Shown piece after piece: positions 42,073 to 51,900 of a stretch of DNA of 64,000 bases. How positions within the stretch are numbered: the first letter of the stretch is position 1; each line of letters opens with the position of its first letter. This stretch comes from SZUA-584 sp964441275 (GTDB taxonomy: Bacteria; Bacillota; Clostridia; Christensenellales; SZUA-584), in the NCBI GenBank assembly GCA_964441275.1, contig CAYTUG010000007.1, forward strand, positions 25,589 to 89,588, written 5' to 3'. The position numbers and the translations under genes were made by a program. The notes under the pieces were generated by a model. That model was given only the letters and a program-made list of their open reading frames with translations. It was not told the origin of the DNA and did no database searches.

Positions 42073-43088
42073 ATTCCGCACCCCATTTCTATGGACACAG
42101 CGTGGGCGATAGACGGTATGCTCTCTCCCTGAAGGGCGCTTGTGGGGCTGTGCAGCGCCCCCGTCGCGACAAACAGCAGCTTTTTTATTCTCTGCTGCAT
42201 AAATTCCTTATAAAAATGCCCGCACAGCATAGATGCGGCGCATCCGCAGCCGCTGCCTCCGCATTTCATGTTTATATCGCCTCCGTAAATAAGCGCGCCG
42301 CAATCGCAAAACACACCCGAAAAATCGTACCCCGCGTCAGACGCAATTTTGTGAAACAGGCTTGTTCCAAAAGTGCCTAAATCCCCGGTCGCTATTTTGT
42401 CGTAATAATCAGGTTTTCTGCCGGTGTCTTCCAAATGGGTTATTATTGTTTCAGCCGCCGCAGGCGCCATTGCCGCGCCCATGTTGTTAGTATCGGTTGC
42501 GCCAAGGTCAATTACCCTTCCCGCGGTCGCAAAGGTTACGGAGGGAAAATTGCCTCTTGCAGCAGTGAGCAAAGCCGCCCCGGATGCGCTTACTGTGTTT
42601 TGGGATTCGGGCGGTTTGGGGGTTCCAAGCTCTAAAGGATTGCGAAACTGCCGCTCTGCGGTGGCGAAATGGCTGCTTGTAGCGCATACAACGTATTGCG
42701 CAAACCCTCCGTCTACCGCCATAGAGCCAAGTATTATCGATTCCGCCATAGTTGAGCAGGCGCCGTACAGCCCGAAAAACGGTATTCCAATTTCCCGTGC
42801 CGCAAAACCTGAGCTGATTATTTGGTTAAGCAAATCGCCGCCGTACAAAAACGAAATATCATCCGGCAAAAGCCCTGCGCGTTCAACAACCGATTCCACC
42901 GCTTTCAGAAAAATTTTTCGCTCTGCAAGTTCGTATGTTTTTTCGCCCCACAGATCGTCAGCAAAAGTTAAATCGAAACTTTGTCCGTAAGGTCCTTGCT
43001 TTTCCTTTTGTCCCGCTATGGCAAACGCCGCTCCGATGTTGGGGGGATTATTAAACCTTATTGTTTTTTTGCCTATCCGTGAGCCCAT
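42069..43088 (-). CDS. spoVAD: Stage V sporulation protein AD
   Basis: 339 residues, thiolase-like fold without membrane helices. Conserved segments include AGLLPDDISFLYGGDLLNQI, GLYGACSTMAESI near 115, and GDINMKCGGSGCGC near the end. In Bacillus, SpoVAD binds dipicolinic acid on the inner membrane of the spore. One base after spoVAC; full length. Confidence 0.96.
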   Translation of the reverse strand: MGSRIGKKTIRFNNPPNIGAAFAIAGQKEKQGPYGQSFDLTFADDLWGEKTYELAERKIFLKAVESVVERAGLLPDDISFLYGGDLLNQIISSGFAAREIGIPFFGLYGACSTMAESIILGSMAVDGGFAQYVVCATSSHFATAERQFRNPLELGTPKPPESQNTVSASGAALLTAARGNFPSVTFATAGRVIDLGATDTNNMGAAMAPAAAETIITHLEDTGRKPDYYDKIATGDLGTFGTSLFHKIASDAGYDFSGVFCDCGALIYGGDINMKCGGSGCGCAASMLCGHFYKEFMQQRIKKLLFVATGALHSPTSALQGESIPSIAHAVSIEMGCGI

Positions 43089-43544
43089 TTACATCACCTT
43101 CACCAAAAAATAAATTATGCCGACGACAACCGAAGAGCTGATTCCGTAAACCAGCACGGGCCCCGCGATAGTAAACAGCTTTGCGCCAACCCCTAAAACA
43201 TAGCCTTCCCATTTATATTCTAACGCGGGCGCAACCACGGAATTTGCAAACCCTGTTATGGGCACAATTGAGCCTGCACCGGCAAAACTGCCCAGCAAAT
43301 CGTATATTCCAAAACCGGTGAACAAAGCGCCTAAAAATATCAAAGTCATAGTGCGGAAAGCATCAACGCCTTTTTCGTCCAATCCTATAGTGCTGCCCAA
43401 ATCGTTTAAAGCCTCGCCCAGCACGCATATAAGCCCGCCCACCAAAAACGCAAAAGCGCATTCTTTTAGAAGTGAGCTTTTGGGAGCGGCATTTTTTATG
43501 TACTGCTGATAGTTAGTTTCATCTATAGTTTTTTTAATGTCCAT
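43089..43544 (-). CDS. spoVAC: Stage V sporulation protein AC
   Basis: 151 residues, four membrane helices, with the family start YQQYIKNAAPKSSLLKECAFAFLVGG and GAGSIVPITGFANSVVAPALEYKWEGYVLGVGAK. Related to SpoVAE but larger. In the family SpoVAC is a mechanosensitive-type channel subunit for Ca-dipicolinate passage. A 35-codon gene lies directly upstream. Confidence 0.96.
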   Translation of the reverse strand: MDIKKTIDETNYQQYIKNAAPKSSLLKECAFAFLVGGLICVLGEALNDLGSTIGLDEKGVDAFRTMTLIFLGALFTGFGIYDLLGSFAGAGSIVPITGFANSVVAPALEYKWEGYVLGVGAKLFTIAGPVLVYGISSSVVVGIIYFLVKVM

Positions 43545-43548
43545 TCAA

Positions 43549-43656
43549 TTATACCTTTTCTTGTTTTTCGGTAACGGTTTTTGTAAAGCTTTCCGTCTCC
43601 TCTACATTTTTAAGGCTGCCTATATTTGTTTCCGGTATTTTAACAAATCTGCTCAT
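43549..43656 (-). CDS. 35-residue protein inside the spoVA operon
   Basis: ATG at 43656 with AAAGGAAAC upstream, stop TAA at 43549-43551, 4 bases before the spoVAC ATG. Product starts MSRFVKIPETNIG and ends KTVTEKQEKV: hydrophilic, no membrane segment. It fills the otherwise empty gap between spoVAB and spoVAC, has its own ribosome site, and uses no rare-looking codons. No family recognised. Likely translated, given its fit in the operon; function unknown. Confidence 0.6.
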   Translation of the reverse strand: MSRFVKIPETNIGSLKNVEETESFTKTVTEKQEKV

Positions 43657-43667
43657 TTTGTTTCCTT

Positions 43668-44081
43668 TCAAAATAAATCCGATATCCAGTAAATCAGCGA
43701 ACCCGCCAATTTACCCGCCACAAACCAAATCAAGACCAATGTAATAATACATTTGCTCAGCCCGCTGTTTTTCAGCAAAGGCGTAATGTTGACCACTTCC
43801 GCTAAGCACGCAATAAAAACGCCAACATAAATGCCGAAAAACAGCCCAAATATTGCTGATGCAATAGCCCCCAAACACAGCGATATCGGAAAGAGCGTCA
43901 TAAGCGTTCCTGCGGCGCCTCCGATTGCGGCGCAAGATGCCGCTGCTGCGCTGCTTACCTTCAGGTTTAGCGCTAACATGGTTTTTGAGAATATGCCGAG
44001 CATAACCAAAAAAGCGCTTACCGTCCCTCCCACTACAAGACCGCCGCAAAGCCCGGTAAGTGCGGCAAAAAAACTACCCAT
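43668..44081 (-). CDS. spoVAB: Stage V sporulation protein AB
   Basis: 137 residues from ATG 44081, chosen because it gives the SpoVAB start (GSFFAALTGLCGGLVVGG) and an 8-base overlap with spoVAA; a longer frame to 44150 would overlap spoVAA by 77 bases. Four or five membrane helices, ending near KLAGSLIYWISDLF. Part of the Ca-dipicolinate channel set. Confidence 0.9.
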   Translation of the reverse strand: MGSFFAALTGLCGGLVVGGTVSAFLVMLGIFSKTMLALNLKVSSAAAASCAAIGGAAGTLMTLFPISLCLGAIASAIFGLFFGIYVGVFIACLAEVVNITPLLKNSGLSKCIITLVLIWFVAGKLAGSLIYWISDLF

Positions 44082-44652
44082 CGGGCCGATCGCTTTTTGC
44101 CGCAAGAAAATTGCGAAGCGAAGTCTCGTATTCGTAAATATCAATATCAAGTACGGACGCGCGCTTTCTCTTTCTTGACAGCAAACTAAGAAGCACTGTA
44201 AAGCCTATCACTATTCCGGCGGTGTACGGTATGCTAACAATTAAAAGATCGGTATGCGCCTGCCCATTAAAAAAAGCGCCTATAGCAAGATGTACGTTTC
44301 TCATGTTGACATCTTCATGAAAGGTAATCAAAGCAACCGCGCCGCCAAAAAACATTATTATGCAAAACAGCGCTGTTTTTATTATTGTTTTTATTCCGGT
44401 TTGATTGGTATGCGCTAAAAAAATGTCGCATTGTTCCGGGCCTAAGTTGTTTATAGTATAGCCCGGGTAAAGCTGGGAAAGCCTTTGTGCTGCGTCAAAT
44501 GCGGTAAACCTGAGCGATTGGTCAAACTCTAAAAATGCGTTCTCGAGCGGCTTTGGGTCTGCGCCGAGCACCGAGCAAATTTGTGAGAGCTTCAACCGCT
44601 TTGTTTTTGAATACATTATCTTTTGCAGCGAAAAATAAAGAGCGTCGTCCAT
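44074..44652 (-). CDS. spoVAA: Stage V sporulation protein AA
   Basis: 192 residues from ATG 44652. Soluble N-terminal half (LYFSLQKIMYSKTKRLKLSQ, PGYTINNLGPEQCDIFL) and two membrane helices in the C-terminal half (FCIIMFFGGAVALITFHED with the conserved MRNVH after it, and IVIGFTVLLSLLSRKRK). Matches SpoVAA in domain order. The start was placed here since a longer TTG start at 44673 has no ribosome site. Confidence 0.88.
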   Translation of the reverse strand: MDDALYFSLQKIMYSKTKRLKLSQICSVLGADPKPLENAFLEFDQSLRFTAFDAAQRLSQLYPGYTINNLGPEQCDIFLAHTNQTGIKTIIKTALFCIIMFFGGAVALITFHEDVNMRNVHLAIGAFFNGQAHTDLLIVSIPYTAGIVIGFTVLLSLLSRKRKRASVLDIDIYEYETSLRNFLAAKSDRPDG

Positions 44653-44653
44653 A

Positions 44654-44786
44654 CTACACATACCAAGCGTCAAAACTGATGTTTCTGTTTGGGTTTAAAA
44701 ACAAAACGATCAACACCATAACAGCGGTTATTAAAATAATTAACAGCAAAGCTAAAACCCATCTCTTGTGCAACAAATAAAACACG
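44654..44786 (-). pseudogene. Possible small membrane peptide, frame broken at a G run
   Basis: AAGGAG at 44799-44804 precedes GTG 44786, which opens FYLLHKRW and then, after a GGGG run near 44758-44761, continues in frame as a non-hydrophobic tail. One frame over, the sequence after the G run reads VLALLLIILITAVMVLIVLF and ends at TAG 44654-44656, one base before the spoVAA ATG. One extra G would explain it. Sequencing error, a true frameshift, or chance are all possible. Confidence 0.3.
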
Positions 44787-44865
44787 CTTTAAATTATCTC
44801 CTTTTTTGCGGCTTAGTGTGATATTATTATGGCGTGATTACGAAAAAAATATTATTGATTGCACG

Positions 44866-45600
44866 CTATTGAACAGCTTTTTTTAGTTTGTGTATGATTT
44901 TGGTAATCAGTCTTGAAACCTGGACCTGAGATATCCCCAAAATGGAGGCAATCTCGGTTTGTGTTTTATCGCTGAAAAATCTCAGCATGATTAGTTTGCG
45001 CTCTTTAGGTTCGAGTTTTTGTATCAACTCTTTTAGCAATATGGTATTTATAATATCGTTGTCATTGTTTTCGCACATAGTGTCTATCAGTAAAGTTTTT
45101 GAGCCTTCGTCTTCAAAAGCCGGCTCAAATATTGATACGGGCGTGCGCACCGCTTCCATGGCAAACACAATATCTTCGGGCGTCATTTCAAGCCTTTTAG
45201 CAATCTCGTCTATTGTGGGTTCTCGCTTGAGTTCGTTTTTTAATATTTCTTTTGTGTTGAATATCTCAAAAGATTTTTCGCGTAAAGAGCGGCTAACCTT
45301 TATAATGCCGTCATCGCGCAGAAAGCGTTTTATCTCTCCCGCAATCATGGGCACCGCATATGTGGAAAAACGCACTTCAAATTTTGCGTCATACCCAAGC
45401 ACTGCTTTTATCAGCCCAAGGCTTCCAATTTGCATTAAATCCTCGAAGTCGACTCCTCGGTTTAAAAATTTTTTTACTATGCTTTTTACCAACGCAATAT
45501 TGCGCACTACCAAAGTCTCTTTTGCAGCGTCATCCCCGCCTTGTGCGGCTTTAATAAGCGCAAGGCACTCTTTATGCGAGAGAAGGCCGTTATTTGCCAT
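44866..45600 (-). CDS. sigF: RNA polymerase sigma-F (forespore)
   Basis: 244 residues. Regions 2 (FLNRGVDFEDLMQIGSLGLIKAVLGYD, then RFSTYAVPMIAGEIKRFLRDDG), 3 (REPTIDEIAKRLEMTPEDI) and 4 (ERKLIMLRFFSDKTQTEIASILGISQVQVSRL) are all present. Operon order spoIIAA-spoIIAB-sigma fixes it as sigma-F rather than sigma-G. It starts forespore gene expression and is held by SpoIIAB before septation. Confidence 0.96.
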   Translation of the reverse strand: MANNGLLSHKECLALIKAAQGGDDAAKETLVVRNIALVKSIVKKFLNRGVDFEDLMQIGSLGLIKAVLGYDAKFEVRFSTYAVPMIAGEIKRFLRDDGIIKVSRSLREKSFEIFNTKEILKNELKREPTIDEIAKRLEMTPEDIVFAMEAVRTPVSIFEPAFEDEGSKTLLIDTMCENNDNDIINTILLKELIQKLEPKERKLIMLRFFSDKTQTEIASILGISQVQVSRLITKIIHKLKKAVQ

Positions 45601-45604
45601 GCCG

Positions 45605-46036
45605 CTATCCCTGCTGTCCTATAGTTTTAACAAGCTCTACCAAAGTGCCTTTTCCCGGTTTTGACTCGACGGTAACCTTATCCATAAACGTTTCCATCAC
45701 AGTAAACCCCATGCCCGAGCGCGAGTCTTCTTTTGACGTGCTAAAAAATGGCTGCCGCGCTTTAATGATGTCTGCTATGCCGATGCCAAAATCCTCTACT
45801 GCAATTTTTATTTCGCAGTCGTTTAAAGATGCAACAATGTGTATTCGTCCCATTGTTTTTGGATATGCGTGTACGATGGCATTGGTTACCGCCTCTGAAA
45901 CGGCGGTCTTTATGTCCGCTATCTCTTCAAGTGTAGGGTTAAGCTGTGTGGCAAAAGCGCCCACAACGCTGCGCGCAAATCCCTCGTTAACCGATAACCC
46001 GGGTAGAATCAACTCCATAGTGTTTTTAAGTTTCAT
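45605..46036 (-). CDS. spoIIAB: Anti-sigma F factor / serine kinase SpoIIAB
   Basis: 143 residues, GHKL ATPase fold: VSEAVTNAIVHAYP near 45 (N-box), VEDFGIGIADI near 80 (G1) and SRSGMGFTVMETFMD near 105 (G2). It binds sigma-F and phosphorylates SpoIIAA. Lies 4 bases before sigF and 11 after spoIIAA. Confidence 0.96.
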   Translation of the reverse strand: MKLKNTMELILPGLSVNEGFARSVVGAFATQLNPTLEEIADIKTAVSEAVTNAIVHAYPKTMGRIHIVASLNDCEIKIAVEDFGIGIADIIKARQPFFSTSKEDSRSGMGFTVMETFMDKVTVESKPGKGTLVELVKTIGQQG

Positions 46037-46047
46037 AAAAACCCCCG

Positions 46048-46353
46048 TTATTTTAATTTTTTAATTATCTTGTAAATTCCGCTTACATTAAATACTTTCT
46101 CAATCTGCCGGTTAGGATTTTTGACATAAAGATTGTGTCCGGCAGCTTTTAGCGTTTTATACCGCCCAAGCAGCATCCCAAGCCCCGAACTATCCATAAA
46201 GCTTAAATTTTTAAGATCAAGCACCAAATCTTTGTTAGTGCGGATTATTAAACGGTCAAGCTTTTCTTTGGCGGCGGCGGCGGTGTGGTGGTCTAACTCG
46301 CCGTAAAAAATAGCAATTGTATATTCGCTTTGCTGCACAACTTTAATATGCAT
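46048..46353 (-). CDS. spoIIAA: Anti-anti-sigma factor SpoIIAA
   Basis: 101 residues, STAS fold. LVLDLKNLSFMDSSGLGMLLGRY near 44-66 contains the serine that SpoIIAB phosphorylates. First gene of the operon. Upstream on the minus strand, AAAGGATAG (46403-46411) loosely resembles a sigma-H -35 element, but the matching -10 is poorly spaced, so that is only a suggestion. Confidence 0.95.
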   Translation of the reverse strand: MHIKVVQQSEYTIAIFYGELDHHTAAAAKEKLDRLIIRTNKDLVLDLKNLSFMDSSGLGMLLGRYKTLKAAGHNLYVKNPNRQIEKVFNVSGIYKIIKKLK

Positions 46354-46452
46354 ATGTATATTCCTTTCCTGTAATCCTTAACTACTTCTTTGTTCAAATG
46401 GCCTATCCTTTAAGAGGTTTTGCCGCAAAATAAGACGTTTTGATGCAAAAAT

Positions 46453-48897
46453 ATGGATGATGTCGAAATAAATAATGTTTTGTATTTAGGACAGCCTAAA
46501 ATCATAACCGGACGGGAAGTAAGAATGGGCAGACATGTAAAAAGGGGCTTATTAAAAAGTACATTATATTTTGTCGCTGCGGCGTTTAAATATGGGGCTC
46601 TTATTCTATTGACGCTAACGTTAGCGTCGGCGGCTTTTTTTGTTTCATATTTGATGGGGCTAAGCGAATGGAAAGAGTTTGACCCCGGGAAAATAAAAGA
46701 GATGCAGCTGACCCTGCTGATTTATGATAAAAACGGGGTAGAGACCGCGTCGCTGTACAACACGGAAAACAGGATTTATCTCCCCATCGAAACAATCCCG
46801 AATCATGTAAAAAATGCGTTTGTTGCGATAGAGGATTCACGTTTTTATCAGCATAACGGAGTTGATATAATACGCATCGCCGGTTCTTTGCTGGAGGATT
46901 TAAAAAGCGGAAGCCTAAAACAAGGCGCGAGCACAATATCGCAGCAGCTGGTGAAAAACACAAGCCTTACGGGTGCAAAAACAATTTCGCGCAAATTGCA
47001 GGAAGCCGTGATGGCGTATAAATTAGAACAGGTGTATTCCAAAGACAAGATTTTAGAGATGTATTTAAATTTCATACCTTTCGGGAAAGGCGCTTTTGGC
47101 ATCGAGGCGGCATCCAAGGCGTATTTTGGCACCAATGCGCAATCGCTTTCGCTGGCGCAGGCAGCAATGCTTGCAGGTTTAATAAAGGCGCCCTCTTATT
47201 ACGCGCCGCACCTCGACCTGCAAAAATCTATTAAAAGACGCAACCTTGTTTTGTCCGAAATGGAAAGGCAAGGGTACATATCAGAGCAAGAATTAAAAAA
47301 GGCGCGCATGGAACCCGTTGTGCTTGCGCAGCAAAATAAGTTCAATTACGGTTATTTTATCGATATGGTTTTAAGCGAAGCGGAAAGTTTGCTTGGCGTA
47401 GACAGCGAACAGCTGCTTATCGGCGGTTACCGCATATATACCACACTTGACCAAAGCCTTCAGACGACTCTTGAGTTGCTGTATGAAGATGAGAATAACT
47501 TTCCCGCAAATTCGCAGGACGGCGAACAATGCCAATCGGCTTTTGTAGTGCTGGACAGCAAGAAAAGCGAAATCCGGGCGCTATTGGGCGGGCGCAGCTA
47601 TCAAACGCGGCGCGGCATAAACCGTGCGATAGATATAAAGCGTCAGCCGGGCTCGACAATAAAACCGGTGCTTGTATATGCCCCGGCAATCGAGAGGCTG
47701 CATTATCTGCCCACAACTTTGGTATTGGACGAAAAAGAAGATTTTGACGGCTATGTGCCCAAAAACTCTACCGATAATTATCAGGGTTGGGTTACGATGC
47801 GCCAAGCGGTGGAAAATTCTCTGAACTTGCCCGCCGTAAGAATACTTTCCAAAGTGGGAGTGTCCCCGGCGAAACTGTTTGCAGCAAATGTGGGCATACC
47901 GTTTGAAAACCAGGATAACGGGTTAACGCTTGCACTCGGGGGATTTACAAAAGGGGTATCGCCGCTCTGCATTGCCGGCGCGTACGCGCCTTTTGCAAAC
48001 GGAGGCAGCTATGCATTGCCTTACTGCATAACTAAAATAGAAAACGGCGGGGGAGAGGTATTGTACCAAAAGGCAGACGCGCGCGTTTGCGTAATATCGG
48101 ACAAAACCGCTTTTTTAATGACGTCAATGCTAAAATCGGCGGTAGAATCGGGAACCGCAAGGCGAGTGCACGTTAACGGGGTAGATATAGCCGCCAAAAC
48201 CGGCACGACGAGCGCGGGCACTGCGGAGGGCGAAAACCGGGACATATGGACAGTTGCTTACAACAGCGATTACACCATGTGTTGCTGGATGGGATTTGAT
48301 AACACATCGCAATTACACTGTTTGCCGGCGCAAACCACCGGAGGTACATATCCGGCCGGATTAGTGCAAAAAATGTTTGGGAAAATATACAGCGGCACGC
48401 AGGCGCCGGGGTTTTTAAAGCCGGATGGTATAATAGAGGCAAAGATAGATTTAAAGTCAATATCGAATGAAAACAAACCAATGCTTGCAAGTGCGTTTAC
48501 TCCCGATAAACAAACGGCCATAGAATATTTTTTTGAAGAAAGCGCGCCTACGGAATATACGAACTATTGGTCGGTGCCTGTTGCGCCCGATGAGATTGAC
48601 GTGTTTCACGGCGACGGCGGGTATCCAAATATATGCTTTGTGCCCCTTGAGGAACATGTAATATACAGGCTTATGCGCCGTGATATAAAAGAAGGCAATT
48701 GTATTGTAATAGGCGAATATAGCGGAACCGTATCTTCGGTGTCAATGAGCGATTTCACCGCGGAATACGGACATGAATACGAATATTATATATTGCCCGT
48801 TCATCCTGAAATAACAATAAAAGGGGAGCGGCTTTGCGGCCAGCCCTCTAAGGCGGTGCGCATTGTTGTAAGCGCCGAACAAGATTACATGCCTTAA
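46453..48897 (+). CDS. Class A penicillin-binding protein (transglycosylase/transpeptidase)
   Basis: 814 residues; an ATG at 46525 could be the real start. Membrane helix near 50-75, glycosyltransferase family 51 domain at about 100-290 (EDSRFYQHNGVD, QGASTISQQLVKN, LEMYLNFIPFGKGAFGIEAA), transpeptidase at about 360-640 with active-site Ser in GSTIKP near 402, SLN near 457 and KTGTT near 582. About 120 further residues follow. It polymerises and crosslinks peptidoglycan. Convergent with another class A PBP, 7 bases apart. Confidence 0.93.
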   Translation: MDDVEINNVLYLGQPKIITGREVRMGRHVKRGLLKSTLYFVAAAFKYGALILLTLTLASAAFFVSYLMGLSEWKEFDPGKIKEMQLTLLIYDKNGVETASLYNTENRIYLPIETIPNHVKNAFVAIEDSRFYQHNGVDIIRIAGSLLEDLKSGSLKQGASTISQQLVKNTSLTGAKTISRKLQEAVMAYKLEQVYSKDKILEMYLNFIPFGKGAFGIEAASKAYFGTNAQSLSLAQAAMLAGLIKAPSYYAPHLDLQKSIKRRNLVLSEMERQGYISEQELKKARMEPVVLAQQNKFNYGYFIDMVLSEAESLLGVDSEQLLIGGYRIYTTLDQSLQTTLELLYEDENNFPANSQDGEQCQSAFVVLDSKKSEIRALLGGRSYQTRRGINRAIDIKRQPGSTIKPVLVYAPAIERLHYLPTTLVLDEKEDFDGYVPKNSTDNYQGWVTMRQAVENSLNLPAVRILSKVGVSPAKLFAANVGIPFENQDNGLTLALGGFTKGVSPLCIAGAYAPFANGGSYALPYCITKIENGGGEVLYQKADARVCVISDKTAFLMTSMLKSAVESGTARRVHVNGVDIAAKTGTTSAGTAEGENRDIWTVAYNSDYTMCCWMGFDNTSQLHCLPAQTTGGTYPAGLVQKMFGKIYSGTQAPGFLKPDGIIEAKIDLKSISNENKPMLASAFTPDKQTAIEYFFEESAPTEYTNYWSVPVAPDEIDVFHGDGGYPNICFVPLEEHVIYRLMRRDIKEGNCIVIGEYSGTVSSVSMSDFTAEYGHEYEYYILPVHPEITIKGERLCGQPSKAVRIVVSAEQDYMP

Positions 48898-48904
48898 AGC
48901 TGTT

Positions 48905-51900
48905 CTAAGTTTCGGGAGCGTACAAAATAACAATCATATCGGTAAGCGTTTTTAATTCGTCTGTCTTTTGTTTTATGGCGCCGGTGGTGGAAGCCGCATT
49001 TGCAATAAGCTTTTTTAGCGATTTTATGGTATTTGAAAGGTTATTGCGATCTTCGTTTGGCATTTCGTAATCCGGGTTTGAAAGGACCGATTCGGAATAG
49101 TTGATTTGTGTTTGCGCAGCGTCAATAGCGGCTTCTCTTGCGATTTGGGCTTCATTCCACGCTTCGGTATGAATATCGCAGAAAAACGTTTTGAATAAAG
49201 GCGAATCAGGGCCTATATCGGAAGCCGTTTCACCTTCCTCTAATGCGGGAAGCATTCCGGGCAAATATTCATCGCGCTGCTTTTTTGTTAGCTTCCAATA
49301 GATGGAGTCCTGAGGCACGAAAAGCAAAGATTTCATGGCGCTTCCGTCATGGACGGGGCAATAAGGCCCCGCGATTTTCCCGCTGTCGGGGCATATTTTG
49401 TACAGCGCATGCCAATCGCATTTTTCGATGGGTTCGGTTCCAGCCGCGAACCAAGCGGCAACGGGTTTATGACCGCCAAGGTCGTGCTGGCAAGCCTCGG
49501 TGGCTATTTTGCCCGAAACGGAGCATACGGTTAATTTAACAAGCTTGAGTTCCGCAGGGGTCGAATCAATAATAGGCTTATTTTCGAGCCCCTCAAGAAT
49601 TTTTGACATAAAGTCTTTCCATAGGGGCGCGGCGGAAGAAGAAGCAAATTCGCTTTTGTGCAGGGGCTTGTAAAGGTCGTGGCCTATCCAGAGAGTCGCG
49701 GTATAATAAGGCGAAATGCCGGCAAAAAGTATTCCTCTTGATTCCTGGTTTGTGCCCGTTTTGCCGCCTATGGTCATACCGGAAATGCGGGCTTTTTTGC
49801 CTGTGCCCGATTGGACGGCATCGGTTAATATGTCCGTTACAATCCATGCGGTTGACTCTTTAAAAACGCGCCGGTTTTCCCGGATATCATCTGCGTTAAG
49901 TATTTTGTTACCGTATTTATCTTCAACGTATCTAAACGAGAGGGGTTCAAGATATATCCCGCTGTTTGCGATAGTGGCATATGCGCCCGCAAGCTCAATC
50001 GGAGTTATACCCGAAGAGCCGAGCGCGAGCCCGGAACCCGTTTGGTTTATGTCCACAGGGTTAATGCCCATCTGTACAAGGTAATTATAAGAATCTTTAA
50101 TCAAAACATGGTTCATTAAAAGATACGCGGATGCGCTGTTTAAAGAATTTACTACTCCGCTGCGCAACGTAACAGGTCCGTAACTTGAGGCGCCGCCCGC
50201 CGGGTATCCGATTTTACCGTTGTCTAATTTCCAGCCTTCTATAGGCAAAGGCAGATTAGGGATAACTGTGCCGTCCGAAAATCCCTTATCGATAGCCGGG
50301 GCATAAACCGCAATCGGCTTGATTGAAGAGCCTACGGGCATTTTGTTTTGGTATGCTCTGTTAAGCGTTTTTTTTGCGGTGGGCGTTGTGCGCCCGCCTA
50401 CCACCGCTTTTAGCTCTCCCGTGCTTTGCTCAACCACAACTGCGGCCGCCTGCGGCTGAATTATTTCCGTAACAACGCCGCTGCTTTCATCGCGTATCAC
50501 GCTATCGGCGGAGTTGGCGAGCCGGGGATACTTACTCCAATTGCTCAGGCTTTGCTCTACTGTTTTTTGTATTTTTGGATCGACAGTCGTGTATATTTTG
50601 TATCCGTTGGTTCTAAGCTCGTTTTCGATTTGGGATCTGTTTTGTTTCGTATCCTGAAGGTTGCGCTGCTTAAGAAGGTGTGTGATTACGTCATATATCG
50701 CATATTCAACAAAGTACGGCATTTCATACATCTGCGATACTTGGGATTCTTCAATTACAGATACAGCGTCGTTTAAAGCATAATTGTACTGCTCAAGTGA
50801 AATAAAGCCTGCCGTATACATTTTTTTAAGCACTTCGTCCGTGCGATCGTTTATAAGCTCGGGCTGCATTGATACATAATAACAGCGGCGGGGGTTATAC
50901 TGATACGGGTATTGAGTAATGCCGGCAAGCATAGCGCATTCCCTGACGGTCAGAGCGCTTAAACTTTTGCCGAAATAGTCCATTGCCGCCGCTTTTACGC
51001 CATAATTGGAACCGCCAAGATGTATTGTGTTTAAATACGCTTCGAGTATTTCTTCCTTGGTGTATGCTTGCTCAAGCTGCATCGAAAGGTAGGCTTCCTG
51101 AATCTTGCGTTTGTAGGTGCGCTCGAAAGAGAGCAACTTGTTTTTAATAAGCTGCTGCGTTATAGTGCTGCCCCCCTGAATGTTAGAGTTGGTAAGGTTG
51201 CTTATAAACACGCCCACCAGCCTTTTCAAATCCACGCCGGAGTGGTATTTAAACCGCACGTCTTCTATTGCAATAAATGCGTTTTGCAGTGTTTCGGGAA
51301 TTTCGTCTATCGATGCGATATCCCTGTTTTCCACGCCCGCATAAGCGGTAATTAGCTTGCCGTCGCAATCATAGATGTACGAAGTTTCGGCATGTTTTTC
51401 TATCTTTCCGGTATCAAGCTTAGGTGTTGTTTCCATATATCCTTTGGCGATTCCCACAATGGCGCCAAGCCCTGCGGCGCCCAACATAAAAAATGCTAAA
51501 AGTATTAGCTTTACAGAGGAAAGGGTTATGCCTAAGAAAAGCCCGCCGCGGCTGCGCCTTGAGCTAAACATATTTATAGGCTCTTTACCCTCGCCCGTAA
51601 GATGCTCGGCAGAAATATGAGGCACTGTGTGCAAGTTATTATCTTTATGCGGTTTGCGCGCGCTTCTGCGCGCCAATCTTGACAGCAAATTAGTTTTGGA
51701 GCTCTGCTTGGAATTGGCGCTGTCAAACACCTGAGTGTGCTCGCTCGCGTAATCAACTCCGGTTCTTTCAACCCCGAAAATCCTGTTTTTTATTTTGTCT
51801 GCGGCAGATTTGGCGGCGGCTGAAAATCTTCTGAAAGCGGCTGCAACTCCAGAAGAAAACTTTTTAACGGCCGATTCAGTTTTGGATAAATTATTTTTCC

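Noticed and set aside
44866..45600. Reading the sigma factor as sigma-G
   Set aside because: It directly follows spoIIAA-spoIIAB and precedes spoVAA, the sigF position.
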